Positions 17,172-26,286 of a stretch of 64,000 nucleotides of DNA are shown here, piece by piece (the stretch's first letter is position 1; each line of letters starts with the position of its first letter). The notes under the pieces were generated by a model. It saw only the letters and a program-made list of their open reading frames with translations. It did no database searches and was not told the origin of the DNA. This DNA comes from Mucilaginibacter paludis DSM 18603 (GTDB lineage: Bacteria > Bacteroidota > Bacteroidia > Sphingobacteriales > Sphingobacteriaceae), in contig NZ_CM001403.1 of assembly GCF_000166195.2 (NCBI RefSeq), positions 2,374,432-2,438,431 on the forward strand. The letters are read 5' to 3'. Position numbers and translations under genes: made by a program.

Positions 17172-18070
17172 AAATGCAAAGTTGCCCACGCGGTCTTCGT
17201 GGGTTTTGCAGACTGCTTGGTCATTCACCGCAGGCGTACTATCAGCACCAGAAATTGTCAGGCAAAAAATCGCTTGAGGAGGACCTGCTTATCCAGCAAG
17301 TACTCTATCACCGTACTTTTCAGCCTCGGCTTGGATGCCGGAAACTGCATGTGATGATGGAACCATTTATGGAAGGTCATGACATGTATATATGCAGGGA
17401 TCTGCTTTTTGACTTGTTGCGGGAAAATGATTTACTGATTGTAAAGAGAAGGCGCAGTCAGCCCCAAACAACAGATTCCAATCACTGGATGAAGAAATAT
17501 CCCGACCTTATAAAGGACATCAGGTTAAGCCGCGCAGATGAGTTATGGGTAAGTGATATTACCTACATACGTCTGAGAAAGAAGAAGTTCGCTTACCTGA
17601 GCCTGATAACGGATGCTTATAGCCGTAAGATTGTTGGCTTCTGTATGCATATTGATTTGTCGGCAGAGGGGCCGCTGACAGCCTTGGAAATGGCGTTAAA
17701 AGGGAGGGCAAGCGATAAGCCATTAATACATCATTCCGATCGTGGCTCACAATACTGTAGCGACGGCTATGTAACCTTATTAAAATCTAATACTATCAAT
17801 ATCAGCATGACCCAAAGCGGCAACCCCAAAGACAACGCTATTGCAGAAAGAGTGAACGGGATACTTAAACAGGAGCTGCTTGAAGATGCTTATTCGAATA
17901 GTAATCAAGCGCAGTGTTCGGCAAAAATAGCCATCGATATTTACAACCGGATGAGGCCGCACAGCAGCGTGGATATGATGACACCGGAAAAGGCGCACAC
18001 GCAAACCGGCCCGATCAAGCGCCGGTGGAGAAATCTGCTTAACCATCCGACAGCAAAAGTGATGGCATAG
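17168..18070 (+). CDS. IS3-family transposase OrfB (DDE integrase core)
   Basis: 300 aa. It has an HTH_21-type N-terminal segment (HRTFQPRLGCRKLHVMM) and an rve integrase core with the catalytic triad: Asp in LWVSDITYIR, Asp in IHHSDRGSQYCS and Glu in NAIAERVNGILKQE. The C-terminus YNRMRPHSSVDMMTPEKAH is the usual IS3 ending. The start ATG overlaps the OrfA stop (ATGA); the functional enzyme is probably the OrfAB fusion. All catalytic residues are present, so the transposase may be active. Confidence 0.92.
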   Translation: MKMQSCPRGLRGFCRLLGHSPQAYYQHQKLSGKKSLEEDLLIQQVLYHRTFQPRLGCRKLHVMMEPFMEGHDMYICRDLLFDLLRENDLLIVKRRRSQPQTTDSNHWMKKYPDLIKDIRLSRADELWVSDITYIRLRKKKFAYLSLITDAYSRKIVGFCMHIDLSAEGPLTALEMALKGRASDKPLIHHSDRGSQYCSDGYVTLLKSNTINISMTQSGNPKDNAIAERVNGILKQELLEDAYSNSNQAQCSAKIAIDIYNRMRPHSSVDMMTPEKAHTQTGPIKRRWRNLLNHPTAKVMA

Positions 18071-18215
18071 CTTTTAAACAAAAAGAAAGGAGATAACAAA
18101 AAGAAAAAAAGAAGCAAAAAAAGAAAAACGTGTTGGAATATGGAAAACTGAAGGAGTTTCCCACATTCCAACACTACAAGCAAACAACAACAGTTATTCT
18201 TTATCTTTATAAAAC

Positions 18216-18302
18216 TGTAAACCCATTACAGGACTAAAATAAAGTGTAAACTTGAAACAGGATTAATCAGTAAAATGTGTAAACCTTTTTCAGGACGTGA
18301 CA
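18216..18302 (+). repeat. threefold iterated end motif at the IS right end
   Basis: Read on the reverse strand, the right end carries three copies of TCCTG-N6/7-GTTTACA spaced about 29-33 bp apart, with the outermost one being the terminal inverted repeat. The left end has only one copy. The repeats are probably transposase binding sites or earlier, nested ends. They occupy the non-coding tail after OrfB. Confidence 0.6.
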
Positions 18303-21059
18303 AACCGTCATCGGCACAACGCTGGCATCCAGCGCGGTGAAATTGCTGTAAAGCGTAATGTGCTTAATGACAGGCAGCCCGGTGAATGCGAAGGATTTAC
18401 GAAGTTCCAGTTCAATACCTTTGTTTTTAGCCGACTTGTTATTACGCAGGGTATATTGCCGGTTGCCACCCAGGTTGTAGATCTCCATCGGATAATCCAG
18501 GTCTTTGTAGAACAAGGAAAAAGAGATGATATCGCCGGGTTCCGGGTACCATTCGTACCGGAAATCATAATTATGGATCGTAGTGGAATGGATCGGATCA
18601 TTCGCTTCATAGGTACCACCAAGCTCAAAATCATACTCCTTGAAAAAAGACAGCTCACGCAGATCTGGCCGGATGATACTTTTGGAATAGGCCAGGCGCA
18701 GGTTCATTTTCGGTGTAAGTCTGTAAGTAAGGTTGGCAGAGGGGAAAAACTGCATGTTCTTTTCCCGGTTCGTCAAATCCGAATAGTCATATTTGTATTT
18801 GTTACCTTGTCCCTGGTTGATCAGTACGAAAAGTGAATCCAGCACACCGTTCACCTTGTTCAGGTTATAATACTCGGCCCGCAGCCCCCATACTAACCTT
18901 AGTTTTCCAATTTTTTGATCCAGCATAGCGTAACCGGCGTGCAGTGCCGCCTTACGGTGAAAGTCATCACCAAAGCGGCTGTAAGTAATACCGGTCACAT
19001 GCTCGTTGTCAAAGGCCTGGGACAATGGCGGGTTGTCGCTGACATCAGAAAGCGTTGTGGTATTGAACACGAATAAAAAACGGTCTTTATACCAGCCTGC
19101 ATAACCGCTTTTCAGGGTATTGCTCAGCTGAGGTATAAAGTTAAGTTTAAAGGGAACCGCCAGGTCGGCATTCCAGCCCAGGTTCTTTTCACCGGTACGG
19201 TTCCACCAGCGTCCTGCGCCGCCATCGGTTTCAAAACCACCGTCAACAGGGCCGCTGGTATTGATCTGGTCAAGCGATGGATTATCCTGGGCTATCCCGA
19301 CACGGGCGATATGGTTATCGGGTTTCTGGCGGTCAAGGTTTGTATAAGCTACGTTCCAGTTGAGTTTGATCCCTTCCTTGTTCGGACTGTATTCGCCTTT
19401 CAGCGAATGCTGAAAAAGCGTGGTCTGGGTGGCGATGTCGTATAAGGCCGCCTGGTAGCCGTTGTCGCCATGCGCGCCCTGCCCCAGAATCAGTTGCTGA
19501 TCCAGCGTGCGCAGGTACATGCTCTGCAAGCTGATCTTGGTATGGCTATTGGTATAGCCGACACCGGCAAGCGCGCCGATATTGGTAGTAAAACCGTAGC
19601 GTTTTCCCGCAAACGTTCCGGTGCTGTCGTTGGCAAAACCATCCCGGCTCATTTGGATGTCCTGGGTTTGCAAGGTATTGCGGTAACTGGCCGAAGCGAT
19701 GATACCGATCTTGCCATCTTCACCGGCTTTGGGAAAGAGGTGCCCATACGCCAGTTGAAAATTGGGTGATGGCGGTGGGTTAAATTCCGACAATCCCCAG
19801 TTATTATTGAATTCCGAAGTGTTTTTGAGGTAGTTGACATTATTTCTTGTCGCAAACTTTCCGAGTGCCAGGATCTCACCGGTATTTTTCCAATCGAAGT
19901 TGCCAAACAGTTTGCGGTGGTCGGAAAGGCCCCCCCAGTATTCCTGGCCTTCCAGTTTAAGAGAGCGAAACCTTTTACCGGTTGTATGGTCGTTCACGCT
20001 TTCCCCTACGGTTACCGAAAGAAAATTTTCGGTGGGAATGGCCTTGGTATTGACTGCGACAAGCCCGCCGCCGAATTCGGCGCTCATATCCGGGGTGATC
20101 GTTTTGCTGACCACTACGTTATCCACAAGATTGGAGGGGATGATGTCAAAGGAGAACTGCTTGCGGTTGAGTTCGGTGCTCGGCATAAGCTGCCCGTTGA
20201 GCATAGCCCCATTATAGCGTTCGCCCAGGCCGCGTACCACCACGTATTTGTTATCGATGGTGCTCACCCCGCTAATTCTTTTTAAGCTTTCACCAATATT
20301 TTTATCGGGAGTACGGCCGATCTGCTCGGCGCTGATCCCATCTGTGAAGGCTGCATTGTTTTTCTGGCGGGCATATAATCCTTCTACCGAGGCTTTTTTA
20401 TAGCCCGAAGTAACCACTACCTCGTTCAATGAGTTCTTGGCAGGCTGCATGGCGATATCCAGCTGGGTCAATTTACCTTCCGTGACCAGCACGCCGGTGA
20501 CGCGTTTGGCCTGGTAGGAAATATAGCTCACTTCAATGGTATAGCTGCCGGGGGGCAGGCTGAACTGATAGGTGCCATCCACGTTGCTTTGGATTGCCGT
20601 ACCCGTCTCAGTTACCTTGATCGTCGCGCCAGGTAAAGGTTCGCCTTTTTCGTCGAGCACCTTTCCACTGATCTTTCCCGGCGTTGCCGGGGCCGGTACC
20701 TCGCTAACTGAGATCATCTGGTTGATCCGGGTGAACTTCAGCTTATTGGCATTAGCCAGTATTTGTAATATTTCTTTTAAAGATTGATCTTTAACCTGAA
20801 TGCTGACCGGGCTGATATTGGCCATTCTTGTGGGATAGGTAAAGGAAAAGCCCGATTGTTTTTCCAGTTCGTCGAATACTTCGCCGAGCCGGGCCTTTTT
20901 TAGATTAACGGAAATATTGGTTTTGTCCATATCCTGGGCTTTACCGCTAAAGGCCAGTAATGTGCATGTCAAGGATAGCAGGATCGTGAGGACCATAAAG
21001 GTTAATCTCATCATAGAAAACAGTAGTTTAATTACAGTTCTTTTTGTAGAATTGTGCAT
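18303..21059 (-). pseudogene. TonB-dependent receptor copy B, N-terminal fragment
   Basis: 919 native codons: signal region (MHNSTKRTVIKLLFSMMRLT), STN domain (LGEVFDELEKQSGFSFTYPT), carboxypeptidase-like domain (GKISGKVLDEKGEPLPGATI), plug (KNIGESLKRISGVSTIDNKY) and most of the barrel up to ASVVPMTV. After that the frame runs into the IS right end and stops within it at 18267. The missing final strands lie at 16320-16802. Without its C-terminal strands the barrel cannot be completed, so copy B is non-functional as a transporter. Confidence 0.9.
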
Positions 21060-21115
21060 TGTATTTAATGGTTATTGTTGCGTTAGAAACTCAATAGATC
21101 ATGAATACTTGATGA

Positions 21116-21139
21116 GCGGAAGTGGTGGAACACTTTCGC
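21116..21139 (-). promoter_or_regulatory. conserved leader hairpin before TonB receptor gene, copy B
   Basis: The same arms, GCGGAAGTG and CACTTTCGC, with a 6-nt loop as at 13209-13232. It lies 57 bp before the receptor start. Only one loop base differs between copies, while the flanks have diverged, which suggests selection on the structure. Confidence 0.5.
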
Positions 21140-21234
21140 TTTTTTATTAACTGATCGGGTTATTTGCTGGGTCGGATAGTTGGCTATAATTTCATCTGTT
21201 GTTATTTAAGTGAGGTATTCTGTTGATTAAAGGC

Positions 21235-22191
21235 TTACCAAATCTGTACCTCCCTGCCTTTGATCCGGTAATGGAAACCATCGCCAGAGAGGCTTAAAGA
21301 GGCCAGGACATGGTCTAGGCTTTCGTTGTTCTGTTTGATATTGAATTGTTCCTTTTGCAGGTTGGCATCCGGTATACTGATCTTTACGTTGTACCAGCGT
21401 TCCAGTTGCCGGGCGATCTCCTTCAGGTTTTCGCCTTTGAATACCAAAATGCCGTTTTGCCAGGCATGCTGGTCATCTGGGTTAACCTGGCTTGTTCTAA
21501 AAGTTGCTGTAGTATTTGTATAGATAAGCTGCTGGCCGGGCAGCAGCATTTTCGTCGCTGTTTGGAGTTTAGTGCCGTAAACACCTACTTTTCCGGAGGC
21601 TACGGTCACTTTAGTTTGTGCTTCACCGGGGAATGCTTTGACATCAAAGGAGGTGCCTAATACCTGAATATGCAGTTGATCGGTACTGACGATGAACGGC
21701 CGGTTAGCATCATGATGTACTTCAAAAAAAGCTTCACCCGTTAGGCTGACAGTCCTCGTCTTTCCGTCGAAGTTTTCGGCAAATCGAATGGCCGATGCGT
21801 TATTCAAGCTGATACGGGTACTGTCGGGCAGGATGATGGTCTTGCGTTCGCCGGGTTTGGTGCTGACCGTGGTATAACTAACGGGTAATTCTTTTGCAGG
21901 GTATAGTTGCCTGTAACCAAAAAGACCCGCCATGAAGGCCAACAGCAGTACAGCTGCAATCTTTAAAAAGAAAAAACCGCTTTGTCGTTTTCGCTGCGGC
22001 GAGCGGATCGCCCGCAGGACGGCGCTATTTACTTCCTGTACGGATCGCCTGCGCAAAAGCGGTGGTACGCCTTCGTTTTCCTGCGCGTCGAACCATTCAT
22101 CGACCTGCCTGGTTTCTTCAGGGGTACAGGTCCCCGCACGGTAACGTTGCAGGAGTGCTATTTCGGGTGTTATTTCCGGTGTCTTTGCCAT
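21235..22191 (-). CDS. FecR-family anti-sigma factor, copy B
   Basis: 318 aa. Cytoplasmic anti-sigma part (RYRAGTCTPEETRQVDEWFD), membrane helix (FLKIAAVLLLAFMAGLFGY), periplasmic FecR domain (IILPDSTRISLNNASAIRFA, GEAFFEVHHDANRPFIV, VLGTSFDVKAF) and C-terminal DUF4974-like domain (EIARQLERWYNVKISIPDAN). It is paralogous to the FecR at 13321-14289. The gene is intact although its receptor is split, so the sigma factor of copy B may lack a normal activating input. Confidence 0.92.
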   Translation of the reverse strand: MAKTPEITPEIALLQRYRAGTCTPEETRQVDEWFDAQENEGVPPLLRRRSVQEVNSAVLRAIRSPQRKRQSGFFFLKIAAVLLLAFMAGLFGYRQLYPAKELPVSYTTVSTKPGERKTIILPDSTRISLNNASAIRFAENFDGKTRTVSLTGEAFFEVHHDANRPFIVSTDQLHIQVLGTSFDVKAFPGEAQTKVTVASGKVGVYGTKLQTATKMLLPGQQLIYTNTTATFRTSQVNPDDQHAWQNGILVFKGENLKEIARQLERWYNVKISIPDANLQKEQFNIKQNNESLDHVLASLSLSGDGFHYRIKGREVQIW

Positions 22192-22258
22192 TCAACAGTA
22201 TAATCTGTCGAGATGCCCTGATATACCGTTAAGAAAATATTAAACTTTTGTTAGGGAA

Positions 22259-22858
22259 TTAATTCACGGTCAGGGCGGAAGAAATGTACAGGCTGAGCGG
22301 CAGTAAAACGATCAGTTGGTCGGAACCGATGCTCAGCCGCAACTTTTTCAGGGCCAGGGTAATGTTGTTCCTGACGGTTTGTTCGGAGAGTTGCAATTGC
22401 GCCGCGATCTCCCGGGCGGAGAGGTGCTGGTCACGGCTGAGCCGGAAGATCTGCTGCATGGTACCGGGCATCCGGGCGACTTCCCGTTCATATTGTAGCT
22501 TCAATTCATCAGCGATCAACGAATTTTCAGCGGGATGAATAAATGGTTCGTCCTGTTTGGCTAACAAGTTTTGATAAGCGCTGACGCGTTGGTTTCTGAT
22601 AGCCAGGTCAATGACGGCGTACTTGGCCGAGCGGTGAAGGTAAGGATAAATAGAGTCTTCGATCCTGATCTTATCCCGGTTGTTCCAGAACGATATAAAA
22701 ATGTCCTGCAAAATATCTTTGGTATCGTCATCGTCGCGGGTACGCTTGTAGACCAGGTCATACATCCTGCGGCTGTACCTTTCCAGCAGGACAGCGAACG
22801 CGCGTTCATCATGGTCCTGAACCAATGTGAACAGGGTTTTATCGGGTAGCTCTTTCAC
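22259..22858 (-). CDS. ECF RNA polymerase sigma factor (FecI-like), copy B
   Basis: 199 aa. Region 2 (YKRTRDDDDTKDILQDIFIS then FWNNRDKI) and region 4 (LSRDQHLSAREIAAQLQLSE then QTVRNNITLALKKLR) are complete, and a hydrophobic tail (LIVLLPLSLYISSAL) follows as in copy A. It should drive the copy B receptor unit. The S41 peptidase gene ends 54 bp upstream on the same strand, so read-through from there is possible. Confidence 0.92.
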   Translation of the reverse strand: MKELPDKTLFTLVQDHDERAFAVLLERYSRRMYDLVYKRTRDDDDTKDILQDIFISFWNNRDKIRIEDSIYPYLHRSAKYAVIDLAIRNQRVSAYQNLLAKQDEPFIHPAENSLIADELKLQYEREVARMPGTMQQIFRLSRDQHLSAREIAAQLQLSEQTVRNNITLALKKLRLSIGSDQLIVLLPLSLYISSALTVN

Positions 22859-22912
22859 CTTTTCAAAGATAGGCCGGGCAGGTTAACTTGTTGTTAATAA
22901 TAAGACCTTAGG

Positions 22913-24118
22913 CTATTTATCCGAATATACCAAGGCCTCGTCAATCCCTTTTGCATAATTCTTCACGGAATAACTAATGGCCACATCCGGCATCAGCGGC
23001 CCGTCATGCCCCTTCCAGTTTTCCCAGTAATGGGTAGAATAACCGATCACAATTTTCGTATGCGGCAACCTGAAGCCTCTTACTTCCCCGTAATGGTTAA
23101 CCGTACCGCTTGTCGCTTCCCCTAATAAAGTCGCATTGGTGTTACGCTTAAAATCAATCGCGTTCATCAAGGCCGAAGAAAAAGTCTGCTTACCGATCAG
23201 GACGAACAGCTTTCCTTTCGTGTTCAAATAACTGCTTTTTATACTATCAATAAACGGCGTCAGGACGCCCGAATTACCACCGCTGTTATCCCGTAGGTCA
23301 ATCACCAGTCGCTTGGGCTTTTTTTGACCGATCAAAGCAAAGAGCGCATCATTAAAAGCCGCGAATGGATGCGCATCGTCTTCCTGGCAATTGTTAAAGT
23401 TAAAATAAAGTGTACCTGTCCGGGCATCATAGCTTTTCCAGTAGTTCCCCTTTTTTATTTTGGAAAGCATATTATTTTTGACCGTTACCAGCACGAGGTT
23501 ACCGGCGTCTGCACCGGCAACGGACTTGATTACGCGCCTGATCGTTTTACCGTTTGGCGCAGTTAAATCAAATGCAGTTTCATCAGTGCTGCCCGTTAAC
23601 TGTAAGCCTTTCAATAGGACGGGATTATTGATCAGGTGCAGGAACCGCGAGTCAAAAAATGATGAGTTCCCGCTTTGGATGATCGCTTTGAAACGGCTGA
23701 TGACTTCACCAATCGGGTGCCCGTCTATACCGTCCAGCCTGTACAGTAATATATCCGCATCGACCGAATTCGTAGCGGTCACAAAGATCCCCTCGGCGAA
23801 CTTGTCAAAACGTATGGGGGCCGCTTTGGTAAATACGGGTTCGATATGGGTATGCTCATCACCAATGGCAACGGGAAGTTTAAAAAGCTCAACGGTAAAA
23901 GATTCCATATCCGGGTCGGTCAGCCGGGATGCCATCGCAGCGATGGTTTGATCAAAATCGGCTTTACTGATCTTTGCAAAGAGGTTGACGTGCCTTTTAG
24001 GCAGCGTATCTTTTAAATATTGCAGGTCCGCCAGGTAATCAGCTTTCGATAATTGCTGGCAAAAAACTAAGCTACTGTGGAGCAGGATAAAGCAAAGGAT
24101 GATTGTTTTTTTCATCAT
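22913..24118 (-). CDS. S41-family (tail-specific protease-like) peptidase, secreted
   Basis: 401 aa. Signal peptide (MMKKTIILCFILLHSSLVFC), an N-terminal helical and PDZ-like part, and a C-terminal S41 catalytic domain: LVIDLRDNSGGNSGVLTPF, the nucleophile region LIGKQTFSSALMNAI and LLGEATSGTVNHYGEV. In this family the Ser in the FSSA-type motif is the nucleophile. The protein is probably periplasmic or outer-membrane associated. Its position just upstream of sigma copy B suggests a link to envelope signalling, but the gene could equally be an unrelated neighbour. Confidence 0.82.
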   Translation of the reverse strand: MMKKTIILCFILLHSSLVFCQQLSKADYLADLQYLKDTLPKRHVNLFAKISKADFDQTIAAMASRLTDPDMESFTVELFKLPVAIGDEHTHIEPVFTKAAPIRFDKFAEGIFVTATNSVDADILLYRLDGIDGHPIGEVISRFKAIIQSGNSSFFDSRFLHLINNPVLLKGLQLTGSTDETAFDLTAPNGKTIRRVIKSVAGADAGNLVLVTVKNNMLSKIKKGNYWKSYDARTGTLYFNFNNCQEDDAHPFAAFNDALFALIGQKKPKRLVIDLRDNSGGNSGVLTPFIDSIKSSYLNTKGKLFVLIGKQTFSSALMNAIDFKRNTNATLLGEATSGTVNHYGEVRGFRLPHTKIVIGYSTHYWENWKGHDGPLMPDVAISYSVKNYAKGIDEALVYSDK

Positions 24119-24171
24119 ATAGGATTACAAGACACTAAAAAGGGATTAAATGTTGCATGCCGGAAGCTCCA

Positions 24172-24858
24172 TTAGGCTGGATACCTGAATTCAAAGCCGG
24201 TACCCCTGACAGTTTCCAGCGAAATCTCCAGATCGGCGCTTAAATACTTCCGCAATTTGCTAACAAAGACATCCAGGCTGCGGCCGGAAAAATAATCATC
24301 GCTCTTCCAGATATGCAGCAGCAGTTCATTCCGTTTGATCAGCCGGTCGCGGTGCGCACAAAAATACAGCAGCAGCGTGGCCTCTTTTTCCGTCAGCCGG
24401 GTATCGCCCGTTTCATGGCGCAGCAGCAGGCTGGGATAGTCAAAGGTATAGTTGCCGATCTGAACCAGTTCCGGTACCGTTGTTTCATTCGGCTCCGTAC
24501 GCTTTAAGATATTTTTCAGCCGAAGGACGAGTTCTTCTACCTCGAAGGGTTTAACCACATAATCGTCCGCACCCAAGCCCAGCCCCTTCAAGCGGTCTTC
24601 TTTCTGGTTCCGGGCGGTCAGGAAAATAAAAGGTATCCCCGGATGGATGCCTGTGATCTTTTCAGCAAGCGTAAAACCATCCATGACCGGCATCATCACA
24701 TCCAGCACGCAGATGTCCGCGCTTTCGGTTTTGAAAAAGGTCAGTGCCTCCGCGCCGTTCATTTTCCAGCTGACCTGGTAGCCTGCCAGTTCCAGGTATT
24801 GCTTAAGGATACCGCCAAAATCCGGGTCATCTTCTGCTAACAGGATATGTTTGTTCAT
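24172..24858 (-). CDS. OmpR/PhoB-type response regulator
   Basis: 228 aa. Receiver domain at 1-120 with the acidic pocket Asp10/Asp11 and the phospho-acceptor Asp53 in CVLDVMMPVMDG; the conserved Lys is in DDYVVKPFE. The C-terminal winged helix (about 130-228) contains LTEKEATLLLYFCAHRDRLI and SLDVFVSKLRKYL. It is activated by the kinase encoded by the overlapping gene at 24855-26165. Its likely target is the divergent receptor gene at 26287. Confidence 0.93.
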   Translation of the reverse strand: MNKHILLAEDDPDFGGILKQYLELAGYQVSWKMNGAEALTFFKTESADICVLDVMMPVMDGFTLAEKITGIHPGIPFIFLTARNQKEDRLKGLGLGADDYVVKPFEVEELVLRLKNILKRTEPNETTVPELVQIGNYTFDYPSLLLRHETGDTRLTEKEATLLLYFCAHRDRLIKRNELLLHIWKSDDYFSGRSLDVFVSKLRKYLSADLEISLETVRGTGFEFRYPA

Positions 24859-26165
24859 CGGGGTAAGATTAAAGTAAAAGTGCTGCCCTGCCCTGTACCG
24901 CTTTGCAGCAGGATCTTTCCGCCATGGGCCGTGATGACCTGTTCACTGTAATAAAGACCCAAGCCCAGGCCCTTGGTATTATGAATATCTCCCTTTTCGG
25001 AGCGGTAGAACTTTTCAAAGATACGGGACTGGTCAGATTCAGTGATTCCCTGACCGTTGTCACGGATAGCGATTTGGTAAGTATCCGTTTCCGCAACGGT
25101 GGTAACGATAACCTGCCCGCCGCCGTATTTGACAGCGTTGTCCAGGATATTCACGATGGCCGTGGTCAGGTGGAAGCGGTCGGCTTTAATTGCAGCTATC
25201 TGGCTGTCTAATTCAGCGATCAGTTCGGTCTGCGGGCTACTCAGCTTAAAATCTTCCAGCAGTTCTGCGATAAAGCCAGGCATATGGATCAGTTCCCGCT
25301 GCAACCGGAGCTGCTGTGGTCCGGCGGTATGCGAGATCACCTGCCCGATCAGTTTCCGGAGCCTTTGCTGCTGGCGGTCGATGGTGGCGACCGAGTTATC
25401 CAATACCGGGTCAGGCTGCCCCGTGAGCCTGTCTTTTACAGTGCTGAGCGCAACACCAAGGGTAGCTAGCGGGGTGTTGAATTCATGGGTGATGTTGTTG
25501 ATAAAATCGGTCTGCATATCCGAGATCTTCTTTTGGGTGATTAGGCTACGGATCGACAGGTAGAAAAGTAAAATGACCACGCCCAGCAGCAGCACTGAAA
25601 AGATCAGCAGGCCCAGCATTTCCCGCAGGATACTGTTCCCACCCCCATTAATGGCGAAGCCGGAGCGGGAAGTAAAGTTCCTAACGAGGCCGCCGTTGAT
25701 ATTGTTATCCGTGGTCAGGTCATGGATGACCAGTTGTTCGCCATACAGCTGACCACTGCCGAACCAGGGCCGGTCGGTCAAGGTAAACGTTTGGCCGGAA
25801 GGGCTTTCCAGCAGGACCTTGTTGATCACGACCTGGTAAACCGTGCGGTACTGGTGCAGTACCGAGTTGGTATTGATATATTGGGCTACCTTTCTGCTCA
25901 GCGCCGGGGCCCCGGAACTGAAAAAACTTTTGGCCGTTGTGATACCCTGCGTACGCAGCAGGGCGTTACCATGAACAAACCAGGCATTCCGGACCGAATC
26001 GATATTGATCAGGGTCTCCATCCGGATCAGTTCCAGGCGTACCGCGGTTTGCGCTTCTTTCTCTTTGAGGATATACGTATTGTAAATAAAATAAGACTGG
26101 ATCGCCGCCAGTGCCGTTATCGCCAGGCTGCATCCCCAGATCAGGTATCTTATTTTGCGCTTCAT
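24855..26165 (-). CDS. sensor histidine kinase
   Basis: 436 aa. Two membrane helices (about 7-25 and 185-208) bracket a periplasmic sensor region. The dimerisation helix carries the phospho-acceptor His near residue 226 (NNITHEFNTPLATL). The ATPase domain shows the N box (NILDNAVKYGG), G1 (IRDNGQGI) and G2 (GLGLGLYYS). The stop overlaps the response regulator start by 4 nt, so the pair is translationally coupled. The signal is unknown; the divergent outer-membrane receptor suggests control of nutrient uptake. Confidence 0.93.
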   Translation of the reverse strand: MKRKIRYLIWGCSLAITALAAIQSYFIYNTYILKEKEAQTAVRLELIRMETLINIDSVRNAWFVHGNALLRTQGITTAKSFFSSGAPALSRKVAQYINTNSVLHQYRTVYQVVINKVLLESPSGQTFTLTDRPWFGSGQLYGEQLVIHDLTTDNNINGGLVRNFTSRSGFAINGGGNSILREMLGLLIFSVLLLGVVILLFYLSIRSLITQKKISDMQTDFINNITHEFNTPLATLGVALSTVKDRLTGQPDPVLDNSVATIDRQQQRLRKLIGQVISHTAGPQQLRLQRELIHMPGFIAELLEDFKLSSPQTELIAELDSQIAAIKADRFHLTTAIVNILDNAVKYGGGQVIVTTVAETDTYQIAIRDNGQGITESDQSRIFEKFYRSEKGDIHNTKGLGLGLYYSEQVITAHGGKILLQSGTGQGSTFTLILPR

Positions 26166-26286
26166 AAATTCAAAGATAGTTGGACCGGTTCATTTAAATG
26201 CAGGAAAGGGCGGCATTAACATTCCGTTAACCAAGCATTAACCCAATCCGGCCTTTCGTTAAGGGATGTTTGCAGCAAATCAAAAG

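Larger units (their letters stand above)
16806..18302 (+). mobile_element. IS3-family insertion sequence, 1497 bp
   Basis: The terminal inverted repeats are 29 bp long and start TGTC at both ends, with the common core GTCCTGAAAWAGGTTTACAC (W = A or T). The flanking trinucleotide AAC is duplicated (16803-16805 and 18303-18305). Two overlapping ORFs encode the helix-turn-helix protein OrfA and the DDE transposase OrfB. The element lies in opposite orientation to the receptor gene it splits. Intact ends, clean target duplication and open ORFs indicate a recent, possibly active insertion. Confidence 0.92.
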
